A DNA stretch of 64,000 bases from Atkinsonella hypoxylon (Eukaryota > Ascomycota > Sordariomycetes > Hypocreales > Clavicipitaceae), in the NCBI GenBank assembly GCA_000729835.1, contig JFHB01000138.1:1-64000 (forward strand), in the 5' to 3' direction. This document shows, piece by piece, positions 26,069-37,633 of the stretch (positions are counted from its first letter, which is position 1; each line of letters begins with the position of its first letter). Under the pieces are notes generated by a model. It was not told the DNA's origin. It searched no databases and worked only from the letters and a program-made list of their open reading frames with translations. Both the position numbers and the translations under genes were made by a program.

Positions 26069-27847
26069 ATGAAGCTGACCAGTACAACGGCATTGCTCGC
26101 CCTCGTAGCTGGCATTACCGCCCGCAAAGACAACCCGGACAAACGAACATTTGCTGTTCTCCGCTTTACGAACAAGCAACTTACCTATGGCCGAGCGGAC
26201 CCTATCGTCTCTCCTGGTAAAAAGTCCAGTCATGTCCATTACGTCATGGGCGGGAGCAACTTTGGACTCGGATCCACTGGCAAAGACCTTTTGGCATCCA
26301 ACTGCAGCACCGCCTTGGTCAAGGGAGACTACAGCAACTACTGGTTCCCATCTCTTTATTTCGTAGATCCCGTGACCGGCAAGTTTGAAGATGTGGAGCT
26401 GTTTTACGCAAATGCCTATTATTTGTATGTGACTCGGGAGCAATTTGCGAATCACTTACCTACCCAGTTGGCTGACTCTTTCTAATATAGCTTCGAACCC
26501 TCTAATGATGACATCAAGGCCTTCCCGGTTGGTCTGTCTATCGTGAGTGGTGATCCAAATTTGCGAAGCCCTCCGAAGGATGGCCCAACCTCCAACCTTG
26601 ACCCGGCTAAAGGGCCCCTGAACCCTATCAAGTGGACATGCCCTCGCACCAACTTGAACCAGGCAGCCTATCCTACCAACTCTGACGGGAAGATGGCCGG
26701 CATCGCTGATCCAAACAACAAGGGCGAAGGTGTCGGGTTTCCTGATGTCAACTGTGACGGCTATGCCTCGCCCATGCGAGGCGATGTTCATTTCCCATCA
26801 TGCTACAATCCTGAAAAGGGCTTGACCAACTACAAGGAAAACATGGTCTTTCCTAGTGATGCTGGAGATGGCAAGCAGGATTGTCCCGCAGGTCACATCC
26901 ACGTTCCTCATCTATTCTTGGAGGTCTACTGGAATACCCCGGCCTTCAAGGACCGGTGGACGCCTGGACAGGGAAAGCAGCCTTTTGTTCTCTCCAATGG
27001 CGATGCTACTGGCTACAGCAACCACGCAGACTTTATGGCCGCTTGGGACGAAGACCTTCTCCAGGACATTATTGATCACTGCGACAAGGGCTCCGCTGGT
27101 ATGGATCAATGCACAGAGCAGTTGAAGTATGGCTTGAACAAAGGCGATTGCATCATTCCATCTCCGGTTGATGAAGTTGTCCATGGTACTCTCAGTGTTC
27201 TGCCTGGAAATAACGAAGTTACTGGTTGGCGGTATGGGTTAAAAGGAGTCACTGGAGGTTCTGTCGACGTCAACGTTACTCTATCCCTCTCCCAGCCCGA
27301 CAAAGGTGACAAAAGCGCCACACCAAGCAACAAGGCTCATGGTGATGACAAGGCCAAGACTGAGCCGTCTAGTGACAAGGCCACAAATGTCGACGACAAC
27401 AAATCCCAGTCATCGGCCTCTAAACCTGTCGGAGGCGCATCAGCACCAGACAACCAGTCTGCTGTCAATGCAACTCACACTGCTGGGGACTTTAAGTACG
27501 TGGGTTGCTTCAAGGACTCCGAGAAACGCACTTTGAGCGGCGTGATACGTGCCAATTTGGGAGCTGTCAGCAACGAAAAGTGCGTCACGTACTGCAAAAG
27601 TGCAGGATTCGAGTTGGCCGGAACTGAGTATGGCGGCCAGTGTTACTGTGGAAATGAGCTTATTGGATCGCAGAGGCTAGACGACTCGGCGTGCCACATT
27701 CCCTGCGAGGGAAATAAAGCAGAGATCTGTGGAGGAGCCTGGACTCTCAGTGTCTTCAGTCGGGATGGCCAGGCAAGCCTGAAGAGTGCCAAGCAACGCA
27801 GACATGCTCACGAGCACGCTTTGCGACACCGAAGCAAGCGCCACTAA
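26069..27847 (+). CDS. Secreted DUF1996 protein with C-terminal WSC domain
   Basis: Two exons, 26069..26424 and 26491..27847, give 570 residues. The 66-nt intron (donor GTATGT, branch GCTGAC, acceptor ATATAG) restores the family motif YYFFEP across the junction. A signal peptide covers residues 1-18 (MKLTSTTALLALVAGITA). DUF1996 spans about residues 30-290, with SSHVHYVMGGSNFG, SNYWFPSLYF, NCDGYASPMRGDVHFPSCY, CPAGHIHVPHLFLEVYWNT and LSNGDATGYSNHADFMAAW. A Lys/Ser/Asp-rich linker follows (about 350-450), then a WSC domain (about 453-541) with its usual cysteines, YVGCFKDS through QCYCGN to CGGAWTLSVF. The last 29 residues are basic and His/Arg-rich. DUF1996 function is not established; WSC domains bind carbohydrate. 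Secretion with cell-wall or glycan binding is inferred. In some relatives these domains occur in copper-radical-oxidase-like settings, but no such domain is present here. Confidence 0.93.
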
Positions 27848-28567
27848 ACCTCTCTACTTTCAATGATGGCGAGAAGCTTGTGTACACACAGGTTGCATTC
27901 TGGACACGAGGCGTTAAGCGGCGGTGGACGGTGTTCTACATGGACATATTTAGGTATCTGAGCGCTTGCCAAGTTGTTTTGGATATTGCTTCAATTCTGA
28001 GGATTGATTCACATGTCATGGATTCATTTCTTCGGTCAACAGCAGACAACACCTCATAAGTGGACTCGGCTTAGTTGATCTTTTGTCTCGTGGGACTTTG
28101 TTTACATATATATATATATCTATAAAAGAACTACTTGTTCGGTTTTGAAACAGACGAACTGTTTTTTGGACAGCCATAGGTAGATGAAATTCACTGTATA
28201 GTATGATGCCCACTCTCCGTCCAGCGAATAGCATGGTGCTTGGCTCCAAATGGTGGGCAATTGGAAGCAGAAACCTTTACTTGGTAGCGAGAGTTCCTCT
28301 CTAGCAAATGAACAAACTACATTTCATCAGACCAGGTTGAGAAAAGCAAAGGCTTCCACTCAACAGAAATGGGCTGAAGTCGACGGTCAACTGGTCTGTT
28401 TGGCTCTCGCGGTACAGGTCCGGTTTATGAGTTCGGTTGAACCCCGGTCCGATTGAACTTTGGCTGCTGCTTAAGAGCCTGCCTTCAAATTCACAACTTC
28501 CAGCATGAGCGACGTACCCTGCCAGATGGGCTGATTGCTCATGCGCTTCTGATCTTGGGGCCAAAAA
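27848..28567. other. Intergenic region, 720 nt
   Basis: 3' flank of the DUF1996-WSC gene and promoter of the downstream methyltransferase, which lies on the same strand. It contains a TA dinucleotide tract (28106-28120). No other feature is seen. Confidence 0.6.
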
Positions 28568-30410
28568 ATGTCACTATACCATGAAGCTGCTGATATCCTG
28601 TCGACGTCCTCGCACGAGGGCGGCAGCTTGAAGTCGCGGGTGTTCGGCCGCAAAAACATTAAATCGCCTCCGAACCAGCTGTACGCTCTCGTGTTGGAGA
28701 CGTGCAAATGGAGCGCCATCCTCAAAGAAGTCATAGAAGGAGCTGAGCTGCTCAAGCATGAACGAAAAGTATGTTTCGCACGCGCCTTGGCACCCAGAAA
28801 CAGCATCTTCATTCTCACCAATGATCTTTGCTTTCACTAACACGCTCTTGCAGCTCTCGCCGGCATTGTCCCTTTTGCTGGTCCATGACCTGCTGCTTGC
28901 GAAAGGCGGCATTGCACTGCCTCAAAGTCACGGACTCAGGTCAAGCATTGATCAACACAAAGCCCGCCTCAGCTCCGAGTTTACTCGCGCGAGGCTGCGC
29001 CGCCAAGCACCGTCAGTTGAAGCTCTGAAAGCGCAAGTTGCGAAAGCCACGGCAGGCGAGGAGGCATCGCATCCTCGCTGGGTCCGAGTGAATGCTTTGA
29101 AAAGCACGGTTGAGGAGCAATTGGAAACTACCTTCCGGACGTACACGAGAGCAGAGACCATCCAGGATGTGGTCACGAAGGGGGGCAAACGCATACTTCT
29201 CGACTCTCATGTTCCCAACTTGGTGGCCATAACGCCGGGGCACGAGCTGACCAAGACGGAAGCCTACGCATCTGGGAAAATCATTCTGCAGGACAAGGCT
29301 TCTTGTTTCCCGGCGTACCTGCTGGACCCGAGATCCGAAGACGGCGACGTGATTGATGCGTGCGCTGCCCCTGGGAACAAGACGACTCACCTCGCGAGCA
29401 TTGTGCACAGCCATACCCCCGAGTTTGAATCACAAGGGCAAACCATTTTCGCGTTCGAGAAGGATGCCCGTAGAGCGCAGACGCTTGAGAAGATGGTCAG
29501 GATTGCTGGGTCCAAGAGCATGACACGAATTGGGCTCGGACAGGACTTTCTGCAGGTGGACCCCCATGCAGAGAGGTTCAGGAATGTTGGAGCACTGCTT
29601 CTCGACCCGAGTTGTTCAGGGAGCGGCATCGTGGGCAGGGATTCGATGCCTGAACTGCACTTACCGGAGTTGCCACAGCATGGTCGGGGAGGTGGTCGGG
29701 GAGGGCTCCCTCGACCCGACCAGGCCAACAAGCGGAAGAGGAAACTTGACCAGGTTGCCGAGTCTAAACCAGGTGTCATTCGGGACGACGACGGTAACGA
29801 GACGGTTGTGAAGTCGGAGAAGGACCTAAACGAGCGGTTGGTGGCCCTTTCGTCCTTTCAGCTCACACTCTTGCTTCACGCGTTTCGATTTCCGTCGGCC
29901 AAGAAGGTGACGTACTCGACATGTTCAATTCACTCCCAGGAGAATGAGTACGTCGTCATGGCCGCACTCAAGTCAGACATTGGCCGAGAAAGGGGATGGC
30001 GGATACTACGGAGAGAAGACCAAGTCAGCGGGATGAGATTGTGGCCGGTACGAGGTCTTGTCGAGGCATGCTGTGGGGACGAGAGCGTGGCAGAGGGCTG
30101 TATACGGACGTACAAAGATGACGGTCATGGGGTGATGGGTTTCTTTGTAGCAGGCTTCGTGAGGGATGTGCCGAGCCAGGACGATATGTGGGATGGCCCC
30201 TTTGTGCGTGATCAGGACGGTGCCATTGTGCGGGATGTGCTGGGGATGCCGGCGCCGAAGGCTACGGGGGTTCCTGTTGTGCTTGTCGGCAGAGACGAGG
30301 CTGTGGAATTGGCCAACGAGAACGGTGACAGCGTGTACAGGGATGAGCGTGAGAACGGCGATGACGGCAATGGGAGTGATGAGAGCGAATGGGGCGGGCT
30401 TGAGGACTAA
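28568..30410 (+). CDS. RCM1: 25S/28S rRNA cytosine-C5 methyltransferase (NSUN5/Rcm1 family)
   Basis: Exons 28568..28768 and 28854..30410 give 585 residues. The 85-nt intron has donor GTATGT, branch CACTAACAC and acceptor TTGCAG. Splicing joins LLKHERK to LSPALSLLLVHDLLLAKG, which matches the N-terminal helical region of the family (start MSLYHEAADIL). The SAM-binding motif DACAAPGNKTTHLASI begins at residue 235. The two catalytic cysteines are Cys321 in DPSCSGSG and Cys424 in YSTCSIHSQENEYVV, the NOL1/NOP2/Sun arrangement. The enzyme methylates a conserved cytosine of the large-subunit rRNA in the nucleolus. Between the cysteine motifs lies an insert with a Gly/Arg stretch and a KRKRK basic run that may be a nuclear or nucleolar signal. 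The C-terminus is acidic. The start ATG is the first in frame with the conserved N-terminus. Confidence 0.93.
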
Positions 30411-31923
30411 GACCTTGCGTTCCGTAGCTGTGTAGCCGACGCAAGGAATGAAAAAAAATGAAGTTTTACAAATTGGCGAAAGTAAAATTCCCGCGAATCT
30501 GTATACTGTAATTAGGCGAATAGGGATTAAAACGCCCTACACACTGACTTGTAGCATGTCGTGTAATTCTAGGATGAATATCATGAGGGATGGTGTAGTG
30601 CAACGGGTGGGTTATGGGGTAACGGTATTTATTAGGTGGGTTCAGATGGTATAAGGAAGCTAGCAGGATACATATAGATTTAAGACGTCTTTCAGTCTGC
30701 AAATATAGTAAGAGTCCTCTGTTCAGTACAACATCCTTGAGACGAACGGCAAATGATGCAAATGGTGACAAGAATACAACTCAATCGACGACATATAAGC
30801 AAAGTGCCTACAACCTAGGAACAAAGTCTACTGCGAATTTAAACGATCAAGCTTACATCATTCCACCATCGATTAGTCCTAAATATAACCTTAAATTTGC
30901 CGGACCATGTACGCCGTACAGCCATTCGACAAATGGGCAGGGCATATAAGCTAAGGACTACAATATTCCAGAAAATGGGCGGTGCTCAACCTGGTGAGGT
31001 CTAGACAATCAAGAGTTGTGGCCGACTCGATGGCGACATCGAAGGTGTTGGGTAGACGCCGTTATTTTCTTTGGTCCACCGGTGCTCGCTAAATATCCAC
31101 TTGGTCGAAGATACAGGGCCTGTCCAAATGACGGGCAGCTAAGCTAGCGAAATGAAGAGCGTGCCGGAGCCGAGAGAAGAGAAGGCCTAACTAGTCCGAG
31201 GATGGGACAGGAGTTGCCAGCCGCTAACAGCAGATTAGCTCGTAGGCGTAGGCGGGTCGGTGATGGGGCGGTGACGTACCAGGCGGCAGGAGCAGCAACT
31301 AGAGGAAGGAGCGGGCCCACGGTCTCGGCCGGATGGCGGACGATGGATAGAGTGGATGGATGACTGGGCTTCCCATTGAGTGCGCGGGCACCAACTGGGT
31401 CACGAATCAGTATTGGGCTAATCGCGTTCAAAAGGAACCTAACCTGGGCGCTTCAATCCCACGCTGGAACCTCGCTATGATCACAAGTCCCGGCCATGTC
31501 CGGATGAAACACGGCCTGAACGCTCCTCGGGGCCTAGGTGCCTAGGTGCCTAGGCTATTGGGGCTGGCGGCCAGTGGATCTACGGCAAGTGCTGATTAGT
31601 CGCGGCAGTCACGCTCCGGGCTAGCACCTTCCTCCGCACGCCACATCCGTCGAGGCTAGCCGCTTTCTCTCGCTCAAGGCCGACTACCTCGGTGCCCTTG
31701 TACTTGCCCTGACATGTTCAGATGAGATTTGCCGCTTTTTTTTGGAGTCTCATCTTATTAGGCTAATATGTGCTCCCGCTTGGTCATCTCCAAGCCGTTG
31801 CCGCCGTGGGAGTCGAGGCAAAGGTGCGTGATGTTGCTTGCCTGTTCACCTGGAGGCGAGTATTTCCCCATCTGTTTTCTCCGGATCATTGCTTTCTCCT
31901 TATAGTGGCAAGTGCGCCGATCG

Positions 31924-31968
31924 CAGCACAGCACAGCACAGCACAGCACAGCACAGCACAGCACAGCA
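31924..31968. repeat. (CAGCA)9 pentanucleotide microsatellite
   Basis: Nine perfect CAGCA units in a row; likely to vary in length between strains. Confidence 0.95.
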
Positions 31969-32254
31969 TAGCATGAAATATGATAATGCATAATACATGT
32001 ACTCCGTAGCACTACGTCGAGTTGCAGCTTCAGCTCTTTCTGACCTTAGCACGTGCTTGATTCGCTGGCGGCGCTGTTCCATCCATCCATTGCATCCCCC
32101 TTCAAATCATTCTTCAGACTGAGCTGGTTTTTTTTCTTTCTCTTCAATTCTTGTCGCACAGCAGTAGCTTAGTGCAACGGCCGCGGCCACCGTCAGTTGT
32201 CTTTTTTTTTTTTTTTTTCCCTCCCCGTCGCCTCTAGCAATACTATCATCATGA

Positions 32255-32275
32255 CGGAGTACGGAGTACGGAGTA
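32255..32275. repeat. Three tandem CGGAGTA heptamers upstream of the MFS gene
   Basis: Perfect tandem copies about 550 nt before the MFS start codon. Each contains a CGG triplet, the half-site used by many Zn2Cys6 regulators, at 7-nt spacing. The related 9-mer TACGGAGTA or its complement also occurs singly elsewhere in the window, so this may be a dispersed motif rather than a specific operator. Confidence 0.6.
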
Positions 32276-32827
32276 CTCTGGCCCTTGTCCTCTCTATCTC
32301 CACTGCTAGTTCCTATGCCGCAAGGCAAGGTTGCTTGCTCCCAGACGCCATTTGATTCCGCCATTTCATCTCATCATGTGCTGGCTGGTCTGTTCACTTG
32401 GGCCTGCCTTGTCTATCACGGGCATCATATATGCCTTGCCCCGGCTCACCATGGTCTACCTTGATTTGTGACTTTGATATTACATCGTCCCCCTCAGGCC
32501 ACTCGACACCGTCAACGCACCTCCCCAGCCGCCTGACCTGAGACTTTCTCGGCCAGCTTCAGGAGTCCTGGTATTTTGCGACTCTGCACCGCCACCCCGA
32601 CTCAACGTCGCAGCGTCCCCCCCCCCAACTGATCTGTATCAGAAGCCGTTGATTTTCATGTGTCTGGTGTCTAAGGCTTCTTTTCGTCCTCCTCTGTCCT
32701 GGACTCGTTCAAATACACCAAACATACTGTTCCTGCATCTACCCGCATCCATCGTCGGACCTTCGACAGGCATAGGGTCCTGCATGCGCCATTCGCTGCG
32801 ACTCGAAAGACAGGATTGCTTTCAACT

Positions 32828-34721
32828 ATGGCTTCCTCCCTGTCGTCCTTTTCTTCTTCTTCACTGACGGCGGGTGGCGACCGTGACGTAGAGGCGCAGA
32901 GAAAGCCAGTTCGGTCGTTGAAACATTCGCATTGGAGCATACTGCTCGATCAGGCCGGAGTGGACGATGAAGTCCTCAACCACCCATATGCCGGTCAGGG
33001 CACCATCGAGTCACCGTATCTCGTCGAATTCTTGCCCAGCGATCCTCGAAATCCATCGACTTTCTCTAGTGCCTTCAAATGGACAATTACTCTCGTTACG
33101 GCCGTCTCGACTCTTGCCGTCTCTTTCAGCAGCTCAGCTTACGCTGGGAGCGTTCTTGAAGTCACCTACGAATTCTATGCTTCCAACGAGGTTGCCATCC
33201 TGGGCGTTTCCATGTTTGTGCTGGGTTTCGCCATCGGGCCTCTGTTTTGGGCGCCCTTCTCGGAATTATATGGCCGCCAAAAGCTCTTCTTCATTACATA
33301 CATGGCACTGACGGCTTTCAACGCTGCTGGTGCTGCTGCCCCTAATATGGCAGCGCTGATTGTGCTTCGCTTCATGGCTGGTGCATGGGGCGCGTCATCA
33401 TTGACAAACTCGGGAGGTGTCATTGCCGACCTCTTTTCGGCAAAAGAACGTGGCATCGCGACGAGTATCTTTGCTTTAGCACCTTTCCTTGGGCCAGCGC
33501 TGGGTATGTTGGAGCAGCATTTCAGACAACCCTCTCTCTCTACACGCTGCCGTCATCCCCGAAGGACAACCTCGTCACTTCCCCAGTGCTAACAATTTCC
33601 AAGGACCGATTGCTGGTGGTTATCTTGCACAGGCTGCAGGCTGGCGATGGGTGGTAGGATTGACAGCCATCTTCACCGGCACGTTATGGATTATTCAATC
33701 TCTCGTGGCCCCTGAAACATATGCACCAGTGTTATTGCGCAGACGGGCAGAGGCATTATCAAAGCTAACGAACAAACATTACATTGCCAAGGTTGATGCG
33801 GGGATGCCGCCGACAACCATAGTGGGCCGAATCAAGCTTAATCTGTGCCGACCCTGGGTTTTGTTGTTTAAAGAGCCCATCGTCCTTCTCACCACCATCT
33901 ACATGGCTATTATCTACGGCACGCTATACATGTGCTTTGCAGCATTCCCCATCGTGTTCCAGTCCCCGTATCCCCACGGCTGGGGCTGGAAACCTGGAGT
34001 CGGAGGACTGTCGTTTGCCGGTATCGCGCTTGGCATGTTGATCTCGACCATCGGCACCATCTTCGACAACAACAGATACTCTCGCTTGGCGGTTAAACAC
34101 GGGGGAGTAGCGCCTCCAGAAGCACGGCTTCCCCCAGCGTTACTAGGTGCAGTTCTTCTTCCCGTCGGCCTCTTTTGGTTTGCGTGGACGAATAGCACCA
34201 ATGTGCACTGGGCAGTTCCTATTATCGGATCGGGATTTTTTGCGTCCGGGCTTGTCCTGGTGTTCCTGTCATTGACAAATTACCTAATTGATTCCTGTAA
34301 GTGGAAATGCTTGTGCTCAACAGATATGTGTTTCAGAGAATTACCACGGCCTTGCTGACTTTCTTGGTGCACCGCAGACGTTATATACGCAGCGTCTGTG
34401 CTGGCCGCCAGTGCGGTACTACGGTCTCTATTCGGTGCCGTCTTCCCCTTGTTCACGGACTACATGTACCGGGATCTTGGAATTCACTGGGCTAGTTCGA
34501 TCCCAGCATTCTTATCATTGGCTTGCCTGCCCTTCCCGTTCTTGTTCTACAAATATGGCGAGCGAATTCGTATGAAGTGCAAGTATTCTGCCGAAGCGTC
34601 GGCCATCCTCAACCAAATGATGGCCAAGCAGCAGCCAGCAAACAAAGTCGAGAACGCCACGGAGGGCCAAGACGGAGAAATAACCAAGCGCGCAACAAAG
34701 GTCAAGACGGTGCCGAGCTAA
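32828..34721 (+). CDS. MFS drug:H+ antiporter, DHA1 type (polyamine/azole exporter-like)
   Basis: Three exons, 32828..33503, 33604..34296 and 34378..34721, give 570 residues; introns are 100 and 81 nt. The first splice rebuilds FLGPALGPIAGGYLAQAAGW, which matches family motif C, and the second rebuilds NYLIDSYVIYAAS. The cytosolic N-terminus is about 80 residues. The first membrane helix starts near residue 84. Motif A appears as WAPFSELYGRQ (about 139-149), followed by FMAGAWGASSLTNSGGVIAD. The second half contains a further six helices with TNSTNVHWAVPIIGSGFFAS and a basic cytosolic tail rich in Lys and Glu. Such 12-helix proteins use the proton gradient to export drugs, polyamines or other small compounds at the plasma membrane. 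The gene is convergent with the dioxygenase gene; a shared pathway is possible but not shown. Confidence 0.92.
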
Positions 34722-35202
34722 ATTAAGTAAGAAAGACGGTATGATTACATGGCGTGATTGCTGATTTGGCGACATACCCATCGATTGCTCGTTCGCGTAA
34801 CCGAACCATGTGCATTTATTGCTCTGCGGCTCCTGACTTGGTCTACGCCGCTTCCTGAGGAGTTGTGTGATCGTGTGGCAAGACCTTACTGCCTATCGAT
34901 TGGGAACAGAGCTGACGAACGGTGGCGGGCATGGGTTTTGCAATAGCTGGGGTCCATCAGCGAGGGTGGTGGAGTTGATGTGCGCGACTTGCTGCCTGCG
35001 GTTGCCTGGCGTGGTCTCCTAGTCTGAATGTGGTGATTGATGATGAGACACTAGGCTTAAGCACAGGGAATACTCATGGAGCGACGACGATATAGTGTAT
35101 ATGTAGCCGAAAACATGAGCATAGCACGAATATGATATCGTAGTAAGCTCTACTTTACAATCCCGCAATAATAAAGCCACCCTTAATGGAAACCACAACG
35201 TG
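34722..35202. other. Convergent 3' intergenic region, 481 nt
   Basis: Shared downstream region of the MFS gene (+) and the dioxygenase gene (-). No ORF or repeat of note. Confidence 0.6.
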
Positions 35203-36811
35203 TTAGTTCCGTGACACTCCCCGCTCAGCGCAATACTTGTCCACCTCCTTCCGCAAAGTCTCTCTCTGCCGTAGAGCGCCATCCATAACCGCCTCACAAG
35301 TCTTACCCAGGCCACGAGCATCATCCTTATGGGAGAGATGATTGATGTTTACCATCTCAGCCAAGACAGCTTCGAGTTGGTTGGGCAACCAGGTGACGAT
35401 AGGGCTGCCACCAGTCGCCGTTGGGTGTGAAGTTCGCTTGAGGATGTATTCACGAGCGAAGCACCAGTGTCGCCAGCGAAAATCACGGACCTGGTCGAGA
35501 ATTTGAAGCCACAAGCTGCGAGACTCACGGACAAGGTCCTTCTGTTCCCCAGTGGTGGGCTTGGCTTGCAGAGCGAGAGCAAAGCTTCGCAGGTTGTTGG
35601 ACTCGGATACCCTTTTGACGTGGAGGAGGAAGTCCTTGTGGTTGCTCGGTCTATACTTGCGGAAATCTTTGAGAATCTCGGTAAGAGGAGTGTTGGGCAT
35701 GGGAACCTGCAGGAAGTTATCCATGAGGGGCACCATGGAGTCGTTGGCACCACTCTCGCCCCGGAAGGACATGGGCTCGTCGTCGTTGAGGCCTTCGTAG
35801 ACAACGCCATTGGGGAACATGGTTTGAGAGGTGATGCCGAAGATGAAGGTGCGGAAGCTGGTGTATTCGGTCGGACGAGACTTGTCCCACATGGTCTCCA
35901 TGACGGCGTTGATCTTCTTGAGGGCCCCGAGGATATCGGACAGGCCTGCGTTGAAGGCAGTGCGTTCCTGGACGGTGCCGAGGGGAGTGAAGATACTGGA
36001 CCCAATGTCGAGACACTTGACCGTACCAGCGACAAGTGGACCTGAGTTTTTGACCATGTCGATGTGAACGAGGACAAAGCCGGCTTCTGACGAGGTTGGG
36101 TCCAGACCATGTTCGAAAGCGCGGATGAGACGGAGATTATCGTACTCTAGTCCACGAGATGGGTCCTCCAGACGGTAGTTGTACAGGGCGTATGAGCCTG
36201 CGTACTCCATGAAGGGGAGGAAACCAGCACTGATCAATGACACGACGTTAGCATCGTCGGAGCCGTACCCAAGAAAAAAAAAAAAAAAGAAAAAAAAAAG
36301 AAAAAAAAAAGAAACTAAATAAACAATGATATCGCCAGGTTGAGGAACAAGGAGGCACTCACATCTCGGCACAGCGAGCAATAGGTCGCGCAATATTCCT
36401 AGGCAGAACCTGTCTTCCCAGGCCGTACTCCTCGCCTCGGAGGAAGCGCTCATGACAAGGCTCAAGCAAGTAAGCCGAGGCAAGGAAGGAGTAATCGCGA
36501 TACAGGGCATTCATCATGGGCAAGTCATCCTTGTACTTGTCCATCTCATCAGTGAGATCGGGGAACTCACTGTCAACGACATGGCCCAACTTGTTGTGAG
36601 CCAGCAAGCCAGGTTCCCCAGACAGAGTCCTGACGGGCATGCGCTGGAGGAGAGACTCAAGGGCCTCGAATTCCGTGGGCAAGGTGACGACAGGGTCCAG
36701 ACGAGGGAGGAAGCCTCGGGTGGTAGAGACCATGAAGGCAGGGAGGGACTTGTCGTGAGGACGAGCATCCTCCAGGACCTTGAACGTGCTGGCGGTGGCC
36801 ACGGACCCCAT
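35203..36811 (-). CDS. BNA2: Indoleamine 2,3-dioxygenase (Bna2-like, tryptophan to N-formylkynurenine)
   Basis: Exons 36811..36363 and 36229..35203 (minus strand) give 491 residues. The start is the ATG in CACCATGGGG. The 133-nt intron (donor GTGAGT, branch GCTAAC, acceptor ATCAG) joins GAGAT|T to read RCAEIAGFLPFMEYAGSYAL, the form expected in fungal IDOs. Visible family motifs are GFLPRLDPVVTLP near the N-terminus, YTSFRTFIFGITSQ (272-285), MSFRGESGANDSMVPLMDN (303-321) and FRKYRPSNHKDF (339-350). The proposed heme-ligating His is His347. ATGGSPIVTWLPNQL (421-435) closes the active site. The cytosolic heme enzyme catalyses the first, rate-limiting step of tryptophan breakdown to kynurenine and NAD. 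The intron carries an unusually long pyrimidine tract. The upstream region contains two matching inverted repeats. Confidence 0.94.
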
Positions 36812-36987
36812 GGTGAAGAGCGATGCGGGCGGGATGTGAGGAGGCAAAGACGCGTTTCTTTCCCCAAAATGAAAAAAAGGAGGTGCACAGTGTTTACCTC
36901 AGCAAGCCAGATTGAGTTCTGGATGTGAAGTATGGAGAGTCAGAATCCCCTTGGACTTGTCGGCCTCGCGCCGCCTAAGTACTTCGT

Positions 36988-37007
36988 GGCCGGAAAACAT
37001 TCCGGCC
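36988..37007. promoter_or_regulatory. Inverted repeat GGCCGGAA-N4-TTCCGGCC, candidate operator 1
   Basis: Perfect 8-bp arms with a 4-nt spacer, 177 nt upstream of the dioxygenase start codon. It contains an inverted CGG/CCG pair of the kind bound by Zn2Cys6 dimers. Confidence 0.5.
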
Positions 37008-37255
37008 TCAAGGGCAGGGGGAATATGGTCACGATGCGCAGCAACATCGGAGCGGTAGAACCCTCTGGCTCTTATTGGAAGAAGCGCGAGCGGCTGCCAC
37101 GTAAGAGAAATGGCAAGCTTCGAAATCCATCAGCGCCTTTTCGTGGCTGCGGACGGGGGATCCGAACGAGAGAATCAGGAGATCGAGCGAGTGCAGCGAC
37201 CCACTTCGTGCCGGCGATGCAAGGTCAGAATCTGGACTTTTTTTGCGGGCCTATT

Positions 37256-37274
37256 GGCCGGAATGATTCCGGCC
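37256..37274. promoter_or_regulatory. Inverted repeat GGCCGGAA-N3-TTCCGGCC, candidate operator 2
   Basis: The same perfect 8-bp arms as at 36988 with a 3-nt spacer, 445 nt upstream of the dioxygenase start codon. Repetition of the same arms within 290 nt argues against chance. Confidence 0.5.
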
Positions 37275-37633
37275 ACACGGCGAGATCGGACCCCGTCCCG
37301 GCAGCGAGGCATCGGACAAGACCAGTCCAGTCCGGTCTCTTCGCCAAACACCTGAATAAGCCAAGAGTTTGTTTGTATTACAATCTAATCTGTCTGCATT
37401 GTGCGCCACCTTGGCCTAGTCCCATGGCCCGTTTCGCACTTTCTTTCTTTCTTCGTTATCCATTGGGAATCCCGCCAGTCTCCCCGTCGGTGACTGGCAA
37501 CCATCAGACGGTAGGAGAAGAAGAAGGAAAAAAAAAAAAAAAAGGAACAAAAACCACATTCAAACTTCATAACGCACCCTTCACCCCATCTTCATCAAAG
37601 CCATGCAATGCACTTCGATGGAATCCTCCTGCT

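Larger units (their letters stand above)
30411..32827. other. Intergenic region, 2.4 kb
   Basis: No gene supported. An AT-rich stretch (30440-30960) is followed by more GC-rich DNA, a triple CCTAGGTG motif (31537-31555), a (CAGCA)9 microsatellite (31924-31968), a 20-nt T tract (32200-32219) and three tandem CGGAGTA (32255-32275). The last few hundred bases are CT-rich, as expected for the leader of the MFS gene. Confidence 0.55.
36812..37633. other. Intergenic region: IDO promoter and 3' flank of the neighbouring minus-strand gene
   Basis: It contains two near-identical inverted repeats (36988-37007 and 37256-37274) and an A tract near 37529-37543. A 295-codon plus-strand ORF crossing this region and the end of the next gene has no family features and is treated as chance. 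Confidence 0.6.

Noticed and set aside
35467..36045. 192-codon plus-strand ORF
   Set aside because: Antisense of the dioxygenase gene, whose frame carries all conserved motifs.
32828..36811. MFS exporter plus dioxygenase as a biosynthetic gene cluster
   Set aside because: No core synthase, terpene cyclase or NRPS nearby; two convergent genes alone do not make a cluster.
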